Positions 10,467-20,750 of a DNA stretch of 64,000 nt are shown here, in pieces. Location of the stretch: NCBI RefSeq assembly GCF_907164915.1, contig NC_061863.1, positions 21,584,710 through 21,648,709 on the forward strand. Reading direction: 5' to 3'. The position numbers were made by a program, and so were the translations under genes. Under the pieces are notes generated by a model. The model was given only the letters and a program-made list of their open reading frames with translations, did not search any database and had not been told where the DNA came from. This DNA is from Impatiens glandulifera (Eukaryota > Streptophyta > Magnoliopsida > Ericales > Balsaminaceae). Within the stretch, counting starts at the first letter, position 1; every line of letters starts with the position of its first letter.

Positions 10467-11260
10467 TGTTGGAATTAAGCTAATTCCATTAATAAATGGA
10501 AATAAGATTGTGAATAAATAAAATCAAATAAAATTCACACAAATTCAAACGTGAATTAACGGTGAGTTTAATCCAAACTACAATTAAATATTAATTATTT
10601 AATTAATATTTAATGCCTAATTAGAAAATTAAAGTATAATTTTATGATAAACATTTAACTTTAATTGCCTATCAATTGGCTAACGTTTAGACTCTTCAAT
10701 TTGCTAGGATTGAATGTCTAACATTGTATTTCAACAAATTAACGTATAGGCAACGATGTTAATTAGTTATGGACTAATTAACAAATGAATGAGCAATATT
10801 ATTGCTAATAAACGTTTGGATGGTTTTATTTGAAGGTTTAATTCTCAACAATATATACCCATTCATTATTCATTTCACATCATTCAATCATCTTATATTT
10901 TTCTCACTCTAGAATTCCAAAAGCCCTCTTCTTGTTTTGTGAATGTTCTTCGAGTTCTTTGCTCGATATTTCCGTTGAAACCCGGTGATAGTTCAGGTAC
11001 GCTGATCAAGTTCGATGAGTAGTGATTTTAGTGCAGAATCACTACAGGATTCGTTGTACCCTGGGAGACAGCCATCTGCGATAAGCTCCAGCACAAACGG
11101 GAGACGATGGAACTGTTTTAAGGGAAATGTGCTAAGCACATGCCTCGAATCAACATTTTATCTGGTGATTTCGTTCTTTGTAACATTGTATTTATTTAAT
11201 TTGTTTGTAACATCGTTTATATATATATTTCTGTTATTTTTCAAGACAAGATTTCTAACA
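10467..11260 (+). repeat. 5' LTR of the nested non-autonomous element
   Basis: This 794-bp LTR runs from TGTTGGAATT to TCTAACA, with the GATTC target duplication immediately to its left. The last ~250 bp contain a frame of about 80 codons that exists in both LTR copies. It is an LTR feature with no known domain, so I do not call it a gene. Confidence 0.9.
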
Positions 11261-12017
11261 ATCTTAAAACAGTTTCATTGTGCTAAGCTATTTAAGAGCT
11301 TGCACCATCGAATATATTTTTTGTCTTTGACGTTTCAGAAATACGAGTCGCGGTGTTGCGGAAGAGATGATGTTCATTTCGAAAAAATGGAAAAGATTCA
11401 TCTTAAGGAATCAACAAATAAAGATAAGTCTTTATTGCATATAAATATGTTTGATTATTAACAACATATGTTCTTATGTTGTTAAAGCTTAGTTTTATAA
11501 GCTAATATATTTTGATATGAAAATTTTCTCAAGAAACATTAGTTTGTATATTCATTATACAAATGTTATATAGAAAATAAATTAGAACACAATAATTTAA
11601 TTTGTTCTAGTCTTATTTAAAGATTTGTTTGGTTATTAAAATTATTAATAATAATGAATGAAAATAAGAAAGTAACTAATATGTTAGCTTTCAATTTTTA
11701 TAAAATTTATGGTGTTAAAATTAATTATAATTGAAACATATGGTTTCAGTTTTAAAATAATTAATTATAATATATACCTTCTTTTTAATTAAACAATATA
11801 ATTAATAAGAATATGGTAGGATGATTTAATAAATAAAGAGAGATGATATCTTTATTTATACATTGTTTTATATATTACATTTTATTATGGTAATAAGTTA
11901 TGATTTTAAATGTGTATATATTCATTGTTTGACAGAGTTTAAGTCAAAAAGAAGAGAAAGTTAAGTTTCTCTAAAAAGAAGACAAAAGGTCGTAAACAGT
12001 AATATAACATTGAAAGG

Positions 12018-12095
12018 GTGTATTGGCGCAGTGGTTCAAAGTTTAGACGTAATGATGTGTGGAGGAAAAGATGTCATATGTTCGAATCCAGCTGA
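12018..12095 (+). repeat. tRNA-like A box/B box pair inside the nested element
   Basis: TGGCGCAGTGG (12,024-12,034) fits the A-box consensus TRGYNNANNGG, and GTTCGAATCC (12,080-12,089) fits the B box, with 45 nt between them. This is an internal RNA polymerase III promoter layout as in tRNAs and tRNA-derived SINEs. Cloverleaf pairing is poor, so it is a SINE-like or tRNA-derived relic. Confidence 0.5.
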
Positions 12096-12099
12096 TGAG

Positions 12100-12665
12100 A
12101 TGATTTCTTTTGTAGAAATCAGATTTGTTAAAATGACAGTGGTCATTGATTTTAAAAACCATTCCAATTTCTTGTGTAGAAATTATGATTTGAATGGGGG
12201 TAGTCAATGAATTCTTTATAGAAATCGGACTAGCTAAAATGACTTTAGTCGTCATTGATATTGAAACCATTCAAATTTCTTGTGTAGAAATTATGAGATG
12301 AATGGGATAATCAATGATTTCTTTGTAGAAATCAGACTTGTTAAAGGTATTGATGTTGAAACCATTCCAATTTCTTGTAGAAATTATGAGATGAATGGAT
12401 AGTCAATGATTTCTTGGTAGAAATTTGACTCCTTAAAATGACTCTATCCATTGATGTTGGTGTAGTTAATGATTTCTTTATAAAATTCAGACTTGAGTCT
12501 TGATGTGAAAATCATTATAATTTTCTTGTGTAAAAATTATGAGATTAATGTGTTAATAATGATTTCTTATAAAAAAAAAATATGATTTGTCTAAATGACA
12601 TTAATTATGAATGTTGAAATCATTATAATTTCTTATGTAGAAATTATGAAATAAATTGAGTATAG
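12100..12665 (+). repeat. Diverged tandem repeats, period near 120 bp
   Basis: A unit built from TTTCTTTGTAGAAATC, an AAATGAC phrase, TCATTGAT, and AACCATTCCAATTTCTTGTG is repeated about four times with growing divergence. It starts just after the tRNA-like B box. No coding signal. Confidence 0.6.
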
Positions 12666-15554
12666 AAATTTTAATTTCTTAAGATTAAATAAGTTGTTTG
12701 TGTTAGAACTTATTCTAATCATACCTTGAAAGAGACAATTATGTAAGTCGAAATATTTTCGCAAAAATTATCTCGGTGAGAATGATCCATCCAGATTTGT
12801 TTTGAGCATTGTCGTTTCACGTGGATTATCGTTCATAACACGATAATGTAATTACTTCGATTAAGACATGAGGTACGTTTGTAGTTATGTTTTATTTGAT
12901 TATATTGCTAAGTGATTATTTATATATATCATGCATATTAGCTAATAATATGATGATTCATGTTCATTCATAATAAGTATGATTATCTAAAAATTTATAT
13001 ACATATATAAATAAAGATTTATTTTTAATCTATTTTATTTTAATAGATAATTTTGAATTTTGTCACAAAACTATGTATTTTTTGGTTGACAAATATTTGT
13101 TATAGAATGTTAAAGGTCATCTAATTAATTAAGAAACAAATAATTGATGACATGAATACTTATAATTAGTTAGTTTTATATTTGATTAAAGTTAAAACGG
13201 TCAACATTCTATTAATTATTATGTATTTTATAAATGTATTTCTATATATATGAAAGTTTATATATATATATTTGTTTAAATAATATGACATATTATTTAT
13301 TTGATTATGTTTCTAAGTTATTGACTATATATATATTTGTTTTTGTCGTGGTGACTAAAATTAAAGAAGCAATAATATATAATATCATATATATATATGG
13401 ATATATTAAAATTGGTATAATATAATATATTTGATATACATTGTTTAATTGTATCATAAAGACTTACTTAATTTGATAATTTTGAAATCAAATAATTACA
13501 AGGAAAGTCTTGTTTAATTTGAGAATAATATGGCAAACGTGCCGATATTACGGAATGCAAACGTGCAACCGGAAATAAATGTTTAAGCGACTTCGGTTAA
13601 AGGTGCTTGAAACATTATGATTTCTTTTGTAGAAATCATGTGATATGGTGAATATTTATTTGATTAAATATTTTAATTTCTTTTATAGAAATTAAGTGTT
13701 GAAATAAATATTTTAATTGATTAAATATTTTTTATTTCTTATGTAGAGATTATGTGAAGAATGATTTATAAATGAATAAACATTCTAATCTCTTGTATAG
13801 AAATTATGATTTATTCAATTAAATATTTATAATATAGTTATCTTATTCAATGTATGATAAGTATAACAAAAGAAATTTGTAAAAGAATTGTGTGACAATT
13901 TCTTGATTAGAAAATCATTGATTTAAATCATATAAGTGTGTGATTTAAAAAAATGGTACCAACACGAATATGGGGGCAAATATTTTTATTGATTATAACA
14001 CAAAAATAATTGTGTATATTATGATAAATAAAAAGATAATTTATTGTTAGAGAAATATGTTCTCTATAAAAGATAAAGTTGCGCAACTTTACAAAAAGAA
14101 AGAAAATAACAAGAAAATGTCTTGTTTATATTTGCTGAGTTGGTGTTCAAATCAATATTTTATATTTGAGGATTTTGAAATCAAGAAATGTGTCATATTT
14201 TGACATTATTTTCATAAAACTTTGAAGAACCAATGTCTTCAAAAAGATTTTATGAAATAAATGAAAAAGAAAGTTTATAAAGTCTTGATATGACTTATAA
14301 CAAATTTTATAATAATGATATGAAAATTTGATCATACTTTTATTAAAAAGTGGATGTGACAATTATATATATCATGAAGACAATGAAAATTATTTCATTA
14401 CGTGTCTTTTGTATGATATTTTTATCGTTGAAAATTACGATAAAAATGATTAAATCCATAAAGGATATGAATTGCACTAAACGAAATATCATGTTGTTAT
14501 CAAATGATATATTGATATTATTAAATGAAAGACTTTACGTCTTAAAGTGAATATGTTTATACTTAGAAGTGCAATCTACGTATGGAAATCTTCTAAGAAA
14601 CTTATGATGGATAGATTAAACGTTATAATCTATATTTTTGACTTATGTCGAAAAATAAAATATTTTTATGTAAAATATATAATCGTTTACACGAAGGAAG
14701 AATAGTTCAAAGACATTTTGTCTACTAGTTAGCCAAGTAAACAATATTTTCATAAAAAAAAAAAATTAAATGATAAGCATGTACGAATGACTATGCTTCT
14801 TATTAGAAGATGTTCCAAGGTTAACTAAGAATGTACCAACATAAATTTCTAATTATTGTGATAGTAATTAGAAATTGGACAAGCTTAGAGTCAGTCACAA
14901 GTCTAGACATACACGTCTTAGACATAATGTCATTAGACTATACTCTCTAATGGAGTTATCAAATTTGACTATGTAAGTCAAAGATAACATTGTGGATCCA
15001 CTAATCAGATTATTGAATAGAGAGATAGTTTGGAGTCTTTTGAGACATTAGCCTACTATAAGTTGGTATGAAGGAAAACCCAACCTATGCAGACTGGAGA
15101 TCCCAAGAACTAGGTTCAATGGGACAACCTAATTGTACTGACTTTGAAAGTTATTGTTGAGGATTAATCCTATAATGAAACAATATATATTTTGACGAGG
15201 ATAAGCATATCGCTTTTAATGATTCTTTGTGAACAAAGAGATCACCTATGTGAGGGAGAAGTGGGGCCGCTTTGAAGGAATTGCACGGCTCAATTCTAGA
15301 CCCTCTCACAGAACCAGGCGCGTGTTCCATGGCCAAAACGGACACAACCATGAGAGCTTGACATGTATCAGGGAGAATTCTATGTGAAAGTGTGTAATCG
15401 TTTACACAAAAGGCAGAATAGTTCAAGGACATCGAGTCTACTAATCAGCTAGTAAAGTTATATGCTTTCACAAGGGAAGGTTCAAAGGGTTACACCTACC
15501 TATCCTATGTAGAATTCAACTGTTGAACCTTTCACCGGGTTAATCTTTCAATTT

Positions 15555-15571
15555 CCATTAATGTGGGGGAT
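15555..15571 (+). promoter_or_regulatory. Polypurine tract of the nested element
   Basis: TTAATGTGGGGGAT ends exactly at the first base of the 3' LTR (15,572), the expected position for the plus-strand primer tract. Confidence 0.7.
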
Positions 15572-16365
15572 TGTTGGAATTAAGCTAATTCCATTAATAA
15601 ATAGAAATAAGATTGTGAATAAATAAAATCAAATAAAATTCACACAAATTCAAACGTGAATTAACGGTGAGTTTAATCCAAACTACAATTAAATATTAAT
15701 TATTTAATTAATATTTAATGTCTAATTAGAAAATTAAAGTATAATTTTATGATAAACATTTAACTTTAATTGCCTATCAATTGGCTAACGTTTAGACTCT
15801 TCAATTTGCTAGGATTGAATGTCTAACATTGTATTTCAACAAATTAACGTATAGGCAACGATGTTAATTAGTTATGGACTAATTAACAAATGAATGAGCA
15901 ATATTATTGCTAATAAACGTTTGGATGGTTTTATTTGAAGGTTTAATTCTCAACAATATATACCCATTCATTATTCATTTCACATCATTCAATCATCTTA
16001 TATTTTTCTCACTCTAGAATTCCAAAAGCCCTCTTCTTGTTTTGTGAATGTTCTTCGAGTTCTTTGCTCGATATTTCCGTTGAAACCCGGTGATAGTTCA
16101 GGTACGCTGATCAAGTTCGATGAGTAGTGATTTTAGTGCAGAATCACTACAGGATTCGTTGTACCCTGGGAGACAGCCATCTGCGATAAGCTCCAGCACA
16201 AACGGGAGACGATGGAACTGTTTTAAGGGAAATGTGCTAAGCACATGCCTCGAATCAACATTTTATCTGGTGATTTCGTTCTTTGTAACATTGTATTTAT
16301 TTAATTTGTTTGTAACATCGTTTATATATATATTTCTGTTATTTTTCAAGACAAGATTTCTAACA
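15572..16365 (+). repeat. 3' LTR of the nested non-autonomous element
   Basis: This 794-bp copy has the same length as the 5' LTR and differs by eye at only two positions, so insertion is recent. It ends TCTAACA, and the GATTC duplication follows at once. A frame opening in it at 16,120 continues by chance into the gag of the interrupted element. Confidence 0.9.
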
Positions 16366-16370
16366 GATTC

Positions 16371-17286
16371 ATCATCCAACGTCAGTGATGATGAAGAGGT
16401 CACTTGCTTCATGGCAAAAGAAGAAGTTGACTATGAGGTATTTGATTTCTCCTCTGAAAAATTCTCAAAAAATGAGTTAATTACTGCACTCAATTACGTG
16501 GTCATTGAGTACAAGAAACTGTCAAACTCTTTTGATGAACTAAATTTGAAAAACAAATCTGATAACTCTTCTTCATCTCAAAACAATGATTCTGAAGTTT
16601 TTGAAAACAAAATGGCTGAGCTCTCATCTGAGAATGAGAAGCTTAAGGAAAATGTTCAAACTCTGTTTTCTGAAAACCAACGTTTGACATATGTGGTCGG
16701 TTCCTGGACGAAGTCTGGAGATGCAGTCAGACATCAGATAAGTATGCTGAAGCCTGCCGGATGCAAATGCGGTTTAGGATTTGATGGCAATGACTCAGAC
16801 AAGTCTTGTGAAAAGTTAAACACAAAAACTGACAAGTTTAAGTCTATAAACTTTGTCAAAGGGAGCTTAACTGAGAATGGAATTGATCCAAGCTGTGATG
16901 AGTTAACCTTAAAGGATGAGATTACTTATGTTCCGCCAACTGTTAGCTGGCTGAAACTTAAGATGGAAGCAGCCAGTAAGTCTGGCATATTAAAACTTGA
17001 CAGGAAGTCAAGAAGTTTTAGACAAAAATCATCCTCTAAGATTAACAGTTCAGCTGCTAGCAGGAAGACGTTTGTTAAGCGTAAATCATACGCACCGATC
17101 ACAACGCAACATGGGAAATCCATAAAAATAATCAAAGTATGGATTCCCAAAGGACTAATAAGCTATGGACCTAAAGAAAAATGGGTACCAGATTCGTTAT
17201 TGTCTTTGAATACAGGTAAAACAGGAAAGCAGCTTGGAAGAGCCAAACGACATCTGGACAGCCGGCTGCTCGGACATAGCATATGA
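16371..17286 (+). pseudogene. Copia gag, C-terminal part (after the nested insertion)
   Basis: The acidic Ser/Asp tract resumes (SSSNVSDDEEVTCFMAKEE) in the frame left at 10,466. A heptad-like Leu/Glu/Asn coiled region follows (ELSSENEKLKENVQTLFSEN), then a 'CKCG' motif in place of a canonical zinc knuckle. A basic Ser/Lys tract comes next, and a tail with WIPKG and KEKWVP as in Sirevirus-type gag. The C-terminus runs out of family resemblance around 17,250 and stops at 17,286, where a deletion has removed pol. Nothing upstream in the LTR belongs to the natural protein. Confidence 0.75.
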
Positions 17287-17289
17287 CAA

Positions 17290-17385
17290 TCAGCAGCCTG
17301 AAGTGTCTGACATCTTCTCAAAGCCACTTCTCGAGTCTAAGTTTTCTTACCTTAGAAATATTTTTAGGATTGTTAGATTATGATA
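17290..17385 (+). pseudogene. Copia RNase H C-terminal tail
   Basis: One frame reads SDIFSKPLLESKFSYLRNIF, matching the conserved 'ADIFTKPL...F..LR' end of copia RNase H, followed by stops. Only this end of pol survives; a deletion joins it to gag. Confidence 0.65.
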
Positions 17386-17460
17386 ATGCCTAGATTATGT
17401 TTAAATCATGAACTCAACTAGTTTTAATAATTTAATTTAAATAATCAAAAAAAGGGAAAT

Positions 17461-18798
17461 TGTTGGGTTGAAATTTTTAATGAACTCAACAGGTTTTGAT
17501 AATTTAATTTAAATAATCAAAAAGGGGGAAATTGTTGGGTTGAAATTTTTAATTGATTTAAAAATAACTTAACAATTTTGATTTAATGATTGATGAAATA
17601 GTTTTTGGATAAAACTAAGTTCAATAATTGTTAGTCATATCAAATATATAAATATATATTTAGATGTCAACATCTTAAGTGGTCTAGTGGTAAGCATGCC
17701 CGTCTGTCATACAGGTGACCTAGGTTCGAATCTCTCCAGGTGCAGAATTAATAATTACAGTTTTGTTAATTTGCAGGCACGGCTGAAAGTTAACGCGGAG
17801 TTAGACCGATTTTATGAAAAACGTCTAATGTTAGACGTGGGGGTCTAACTAGTGGAATTAGACGTTGTGTCTAATAGATGCAAGGAGTTAGACGTGCAGT
17901 CTAGAAAGAGAAAGTTAGACGTGCAGTCTAACTAGTGTGGTTAGACGTGGGGGTCTAATGTTAGATGGAGGCGTCTAATCAGATGAACGGCTAAGATGAT
18001 CAGATAGGAATCTAAATGCAGATGTTCTTCCAGACAGCTGGCTGTTGGCAGCAGAGTCTTCCAGGCACCTGACAGCAGAGCTCAACAAATGAATAACCGC
18101 CACGTATGCCATAATTCAAATTGTCTGTACTGCATTGTACTACCACGATCTCAAAAATCTTTTTCTACTGTACTACCCAATACCTCATGGATAGTACATC
18201 CAACAGAAATATGACATGTGTCCAAAAGAAGGATTTGACCGTTGAAGCTTTTCAAGAATAAATTGCTGCCTAAGACAACGAACAAATTGCAGGCTGAAAA
18301 ATACAAGAAACAGAGAGAGAGAGCTGCTTCATTCATTTTTCTTTCAAGAAAGTTTCTGAAATCAAACATCTCACTTATCATCTAGCTGTGAATACATTGT
18401 ATTACATACTATCTTTTTTGTGAGAAAACTTCAGTGTTGTAAGTTGAACAAATGTTGTTTTGTTCAACAGAGAGTTAGCTAGATTAGTGAACTGTAATTG
18501 ATTCAAAGAAGTATAGTGAATCCTTCCGGTGGTTGGAAGAAGGGGTGACGTAGGAGAGTTTGCTCCGAACATCCATAAACAAATTCTTGTGTTCTTTACT
18601 TTCTGCCATTCATCTTTCATTGGTTCAAAGCTTCAAATCCGACGAACATTTCCGCACTTGAATCTGTTTCAAGAGTTCGAAGGATTTGCGAAGAATAAAA
18701 AGAGATATTAATCCCTAACAGGATTTTATCAAATCGTTTATCCGAAGTCGTCATCAATAGTCAGACCCCCGTCTCTATTGGTGCCGTCGATTCTATCA
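17461..18798 (+). repeat. 3' LTR of the Sirevirus-type element
   Basis: This 1,338-bp LTR starts TGTTGGGTTG and ends CTATCA. It is shorter than the 5' LTR mainly because the TTAGAC/GTCTAA minisatellite has fewer units. It contains the head module, the tRNA-Asp-like block and the conserved 3' third. Confidence 0.85.
17676..17744 (+). repeat. tRNA-Asp-like block inside the LTR, copy 3 (best preserved)
   Basis: The A box TGGTCTAGTGG is at 17,680-17,690, the B box GGTTCGAATC at 17,723-17,732. The anticodon arm reads CCCGT-CTGTCAT-ACAGG, with four of five stem pairs and GTC at 17,706-17,708. Order and spacing match plant tRNA-Asp(GTC) from the D arm through the T arm; the acceptor stem is not paired. 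Confidence 0.75.
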
Positions 18799-19330
18799 AA
18801 ACTGAACCTAGACCCTAGGACTCTAGTCCTAATGCCTGTTTGGTTCCACTTTACAAAATCCAAATTATTTTTGTAATTTTGGAACCCCAATCCATTTTTA
18901 AATAATCATGAAAGGTCAGAAAATGTTATTTAAATATTTTGGGGATATTTTCTAAACAAATATTTTGACTAAGGCCCCGTTAGGAATTTATTTTTAAATT
19001 CTAACACTTTTTTTGTTATTTTTAGGGTTATTACTTAGTTTAATATCAACGCAATCGTAGGTACGCCCTTTTAAATAATTTTAAACAATTATTTATGTAA
19101 TTTAAACTTATCCCTATTTAGGACCCCCGGACTACTAATTGAAAAACTAAATCTTATCATAGCTAGACTTTTTTTTTAATAAAATAAAACCTTCCTTTTA
19201 TAGTCGATGAGTATATATAGTGCGAAAACCCTTTTTCCAAGTATAACCAAAAGTTGAACTCCTTATAAAGACTTTAGTATAAAATACGTTTGTACACGTA
19301 TACATTTTAATTGATTTTTCTAAAATCAAT
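18799..19330 (+). mobile_element. Tat-like LTR part, right of the copia insertion
   Basis: Sequence from GACCCTAGGAC through 'GTTTGGTTCCA', 'TTTTTGTAATTTTGGAA' and 'TTTGTACACGTATAC' aligns with 22,090-22,614. It ends at AAAATCAAT just before TGGCGACTCTG (19,331-19,341), a primer-site-like sequence seen after Tat/Ogre LTRs. With 7,571-8,085 it makes one LTR split by the copia element. Confidence 0.6.
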
Positions 19331-20750
19331 TGGCGACTCTGTTTTGAAATAAATAATTTTTTAAATTAGTTATGTTTGATTAATTTAAATCGAGTTTTAC
19401 CAAATTTTCACTTGGTCCCCAAATTATTAAAATATGAATAAAGTTAATTATTTTTATAATTAATTTCAAAAAGCTCCCAAGTATTTTCACCCATGTATTT
19501 TCAAAAAAACCTTTTAAAATAATATTTTAATTTAAAACTAAGATTGTTTGGCACGCAAACCAAAGTTAAAATGCATCAAACTTCGAGGCACTCCGCGATA
19601 TTCTCTGTATTGCCACATGTCATCCATACATGTGCTAAGCTACGGGGGAGTGATTCTTGGGAGTTACAAAAACCAAATCGAAAACCGTATTTGAATTTGA
19701 ATCGGTTTATAATACAATTTGAAAACCGAAAACAAAATTCGCATTCGGTGAATTCGAATTCAATGAATTTGAATTCGGTCTGATGTTTGGTTCAGACCAA
19801 ATATTGAACACCCCTATATGCAGTCGATAATCAAGCAAAAGGATAAAAAAAATTCGGTCGTGGATGATTTTTCTCAGTCGAAAATCAAGCACAATCTATT
19901 TTCACGAGAACAAATATGTCCTTTCAACTTGATCTTTTGTTGAGGAATCTTAAGAAAAATGGTCTCCACCCTTTAATGAATAGATCCCTTCAAACCAAAT
20001 TGTATTTTATGGATTTAATCAAGAGCTTGGTTTTTGGAAGAAAAAAAAAAGTTGTTGTTGTGATGGAAGAATAAATCATTTTCATACATCTTTGAAATGA
20101 TGTTTTGACATTCATTTAAAAAACTGAAAGGTGTTTCATAACAACACCATTTTGGACCATCACCAAACTTGGGTCCGCTCTTGCAATTCCTCAAGTGTCT
20201 AGCACTCCCTGCTACTGGTGGAGAAAGTTAATGGTTGTTTGTGGCCCACGACGGTCTATGACTTATTTGATTTTAATTATTTTTTTAAACTTGTAAAATA
20301 AACACAAAAGATTATTTATTGTATTTTACCTTATTAATGTTTTATTTAACTATTTATATCCTATTTAGTATTTATTTAAAAATGTTCGCCTAATTAATTT
20401 AAAATATTTGATTGATACGACATTAGACTCAAATTAAATTTAATTAAATATGTGTATTAATGTAAATTTTGAAAATAAAAGTTTAGGCTCAGGATTAAAA
20501 TTATACATTAGAATTGGTAAAAAAAAGTGTTTACAAAATGTTAATCAACCATCTTAAATCTTAAGTGATAGTTAAAGTTTACATAATCTAATATAAATAA
20601 CAATGTTTGTCCTTTAAGTGCAAATTTAGAAAAATGTTAAAAGTTTATATTAGAATGTACGGCTATATAATAGTTATATAGTACAAGTAAACTAAAGTGA
20701 AGGCACGAGATCAGTAATAAAATTAGCACTAAAGATCTACATACCCAATT
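19331..20750 (+). other. Retrotransposon leader remnant and unrecognised non-coding DNA
   Basis: After the TGGCGACTCTG site, about 19,342-19,450 resembles 22,626-22,740 (a Tat-like 5' leader). Then no family resemblance is seen. The piece 19,670-19,790 has short AATTCGAATTC/AATTTGAATTC repeats. The rest (19,800-20,750) is AT-rich without a recognisable gene, and its short ORFs lack domains. Confidence 0.4.

Larger units (their letters stand above)
11261..15571 (+). other. Non-coding interior of the nested element
   Basis: About 4.3 kb of AT-rich DNA without recognisable gag, protease, integrase or RT motifs in any frame. It contains a tRNA-like A/B-box pair at 12,024-12,089 and the diverged tandem repeats that follow it. 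A shorter related TTTCTT(G/T)TGTAGAAAT series occurs at 13,615-13,810. From 13,900 to 15,500 only short AT-rich ORFs are present. The end (15,555-15,571) is the purine-rich tract priming plus-strand synthesis. Confidence 0.7.
10467..16365 (+). mobile_element. Young non-coding LTR retrotransposon nested in gag
   Basis: The 5,899-bp element is flanked by the 5-bp duplication GATTC (10,462-10,466 and 16,366-16,370). Removing it with one copy of the duplication restores the gag frame across the join. Its LTRs are both 794 bp, start TGTTGGAATT, end TCTAACA, and differ by eye at only two positions (10,498/15,603 and near 10,616/15,721). A PPT-like ATGTGGGGGAT abuts the 3' LTR. The 4.3-kb interior carries no gag or pol domain that I can recognise, so the element is non-autonomous (LARD-like). 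The primer site is not recognised. A solo LTR of the same family is at 52,778-53,504. Confidence 0.9.
8086..18798 (+). mobile_element. Sirevirus-type Ty1/copia element with pol deletion, split by a nested element
   Basis: Two long LTRs (8,086-9,516 and 17,461-18,798) face the same way, both starting TGTTGGGTTG and ending CTATCA. A primer-binding site for initiator tRNA-Met (TGGTATCAGAGC) follows the 5' LTR, and a purine-rich AAAAAAAGGGAAAT precedes the 3' LTR. Flanks are AAACC and AAACT, a target duplication with one mismatch. Inside are a gag with one nonsense codon and one frameshift, then a short tail matching the end of copia RNase H; protease, integrase and RT are missing. The gag is interrupted by the nested element at 10,467-16,365. 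The long LTRs and a long gag C-terminal extension with two 'W-(I/V)-P' motifs suggest the Sirevirus (SIRE/Maximus) lineage. Confidence 0.85.

Noticed and set aside
11015..11461. 148-codon ORF as a small membrane protein
   Set aside because: It begins in the 5' LTR and runs into the AT-rich interior; the hydrophobic stretch comes from T-rich LTR sequence.
16120..17286. A 388-codon open frame as a novel gene
   Set aside because: Its first ~80 codons lie in the 3' LTR of the nested element and occur also in the 5' LTR; the rest is copia gag. The fusion arises from the insertion.
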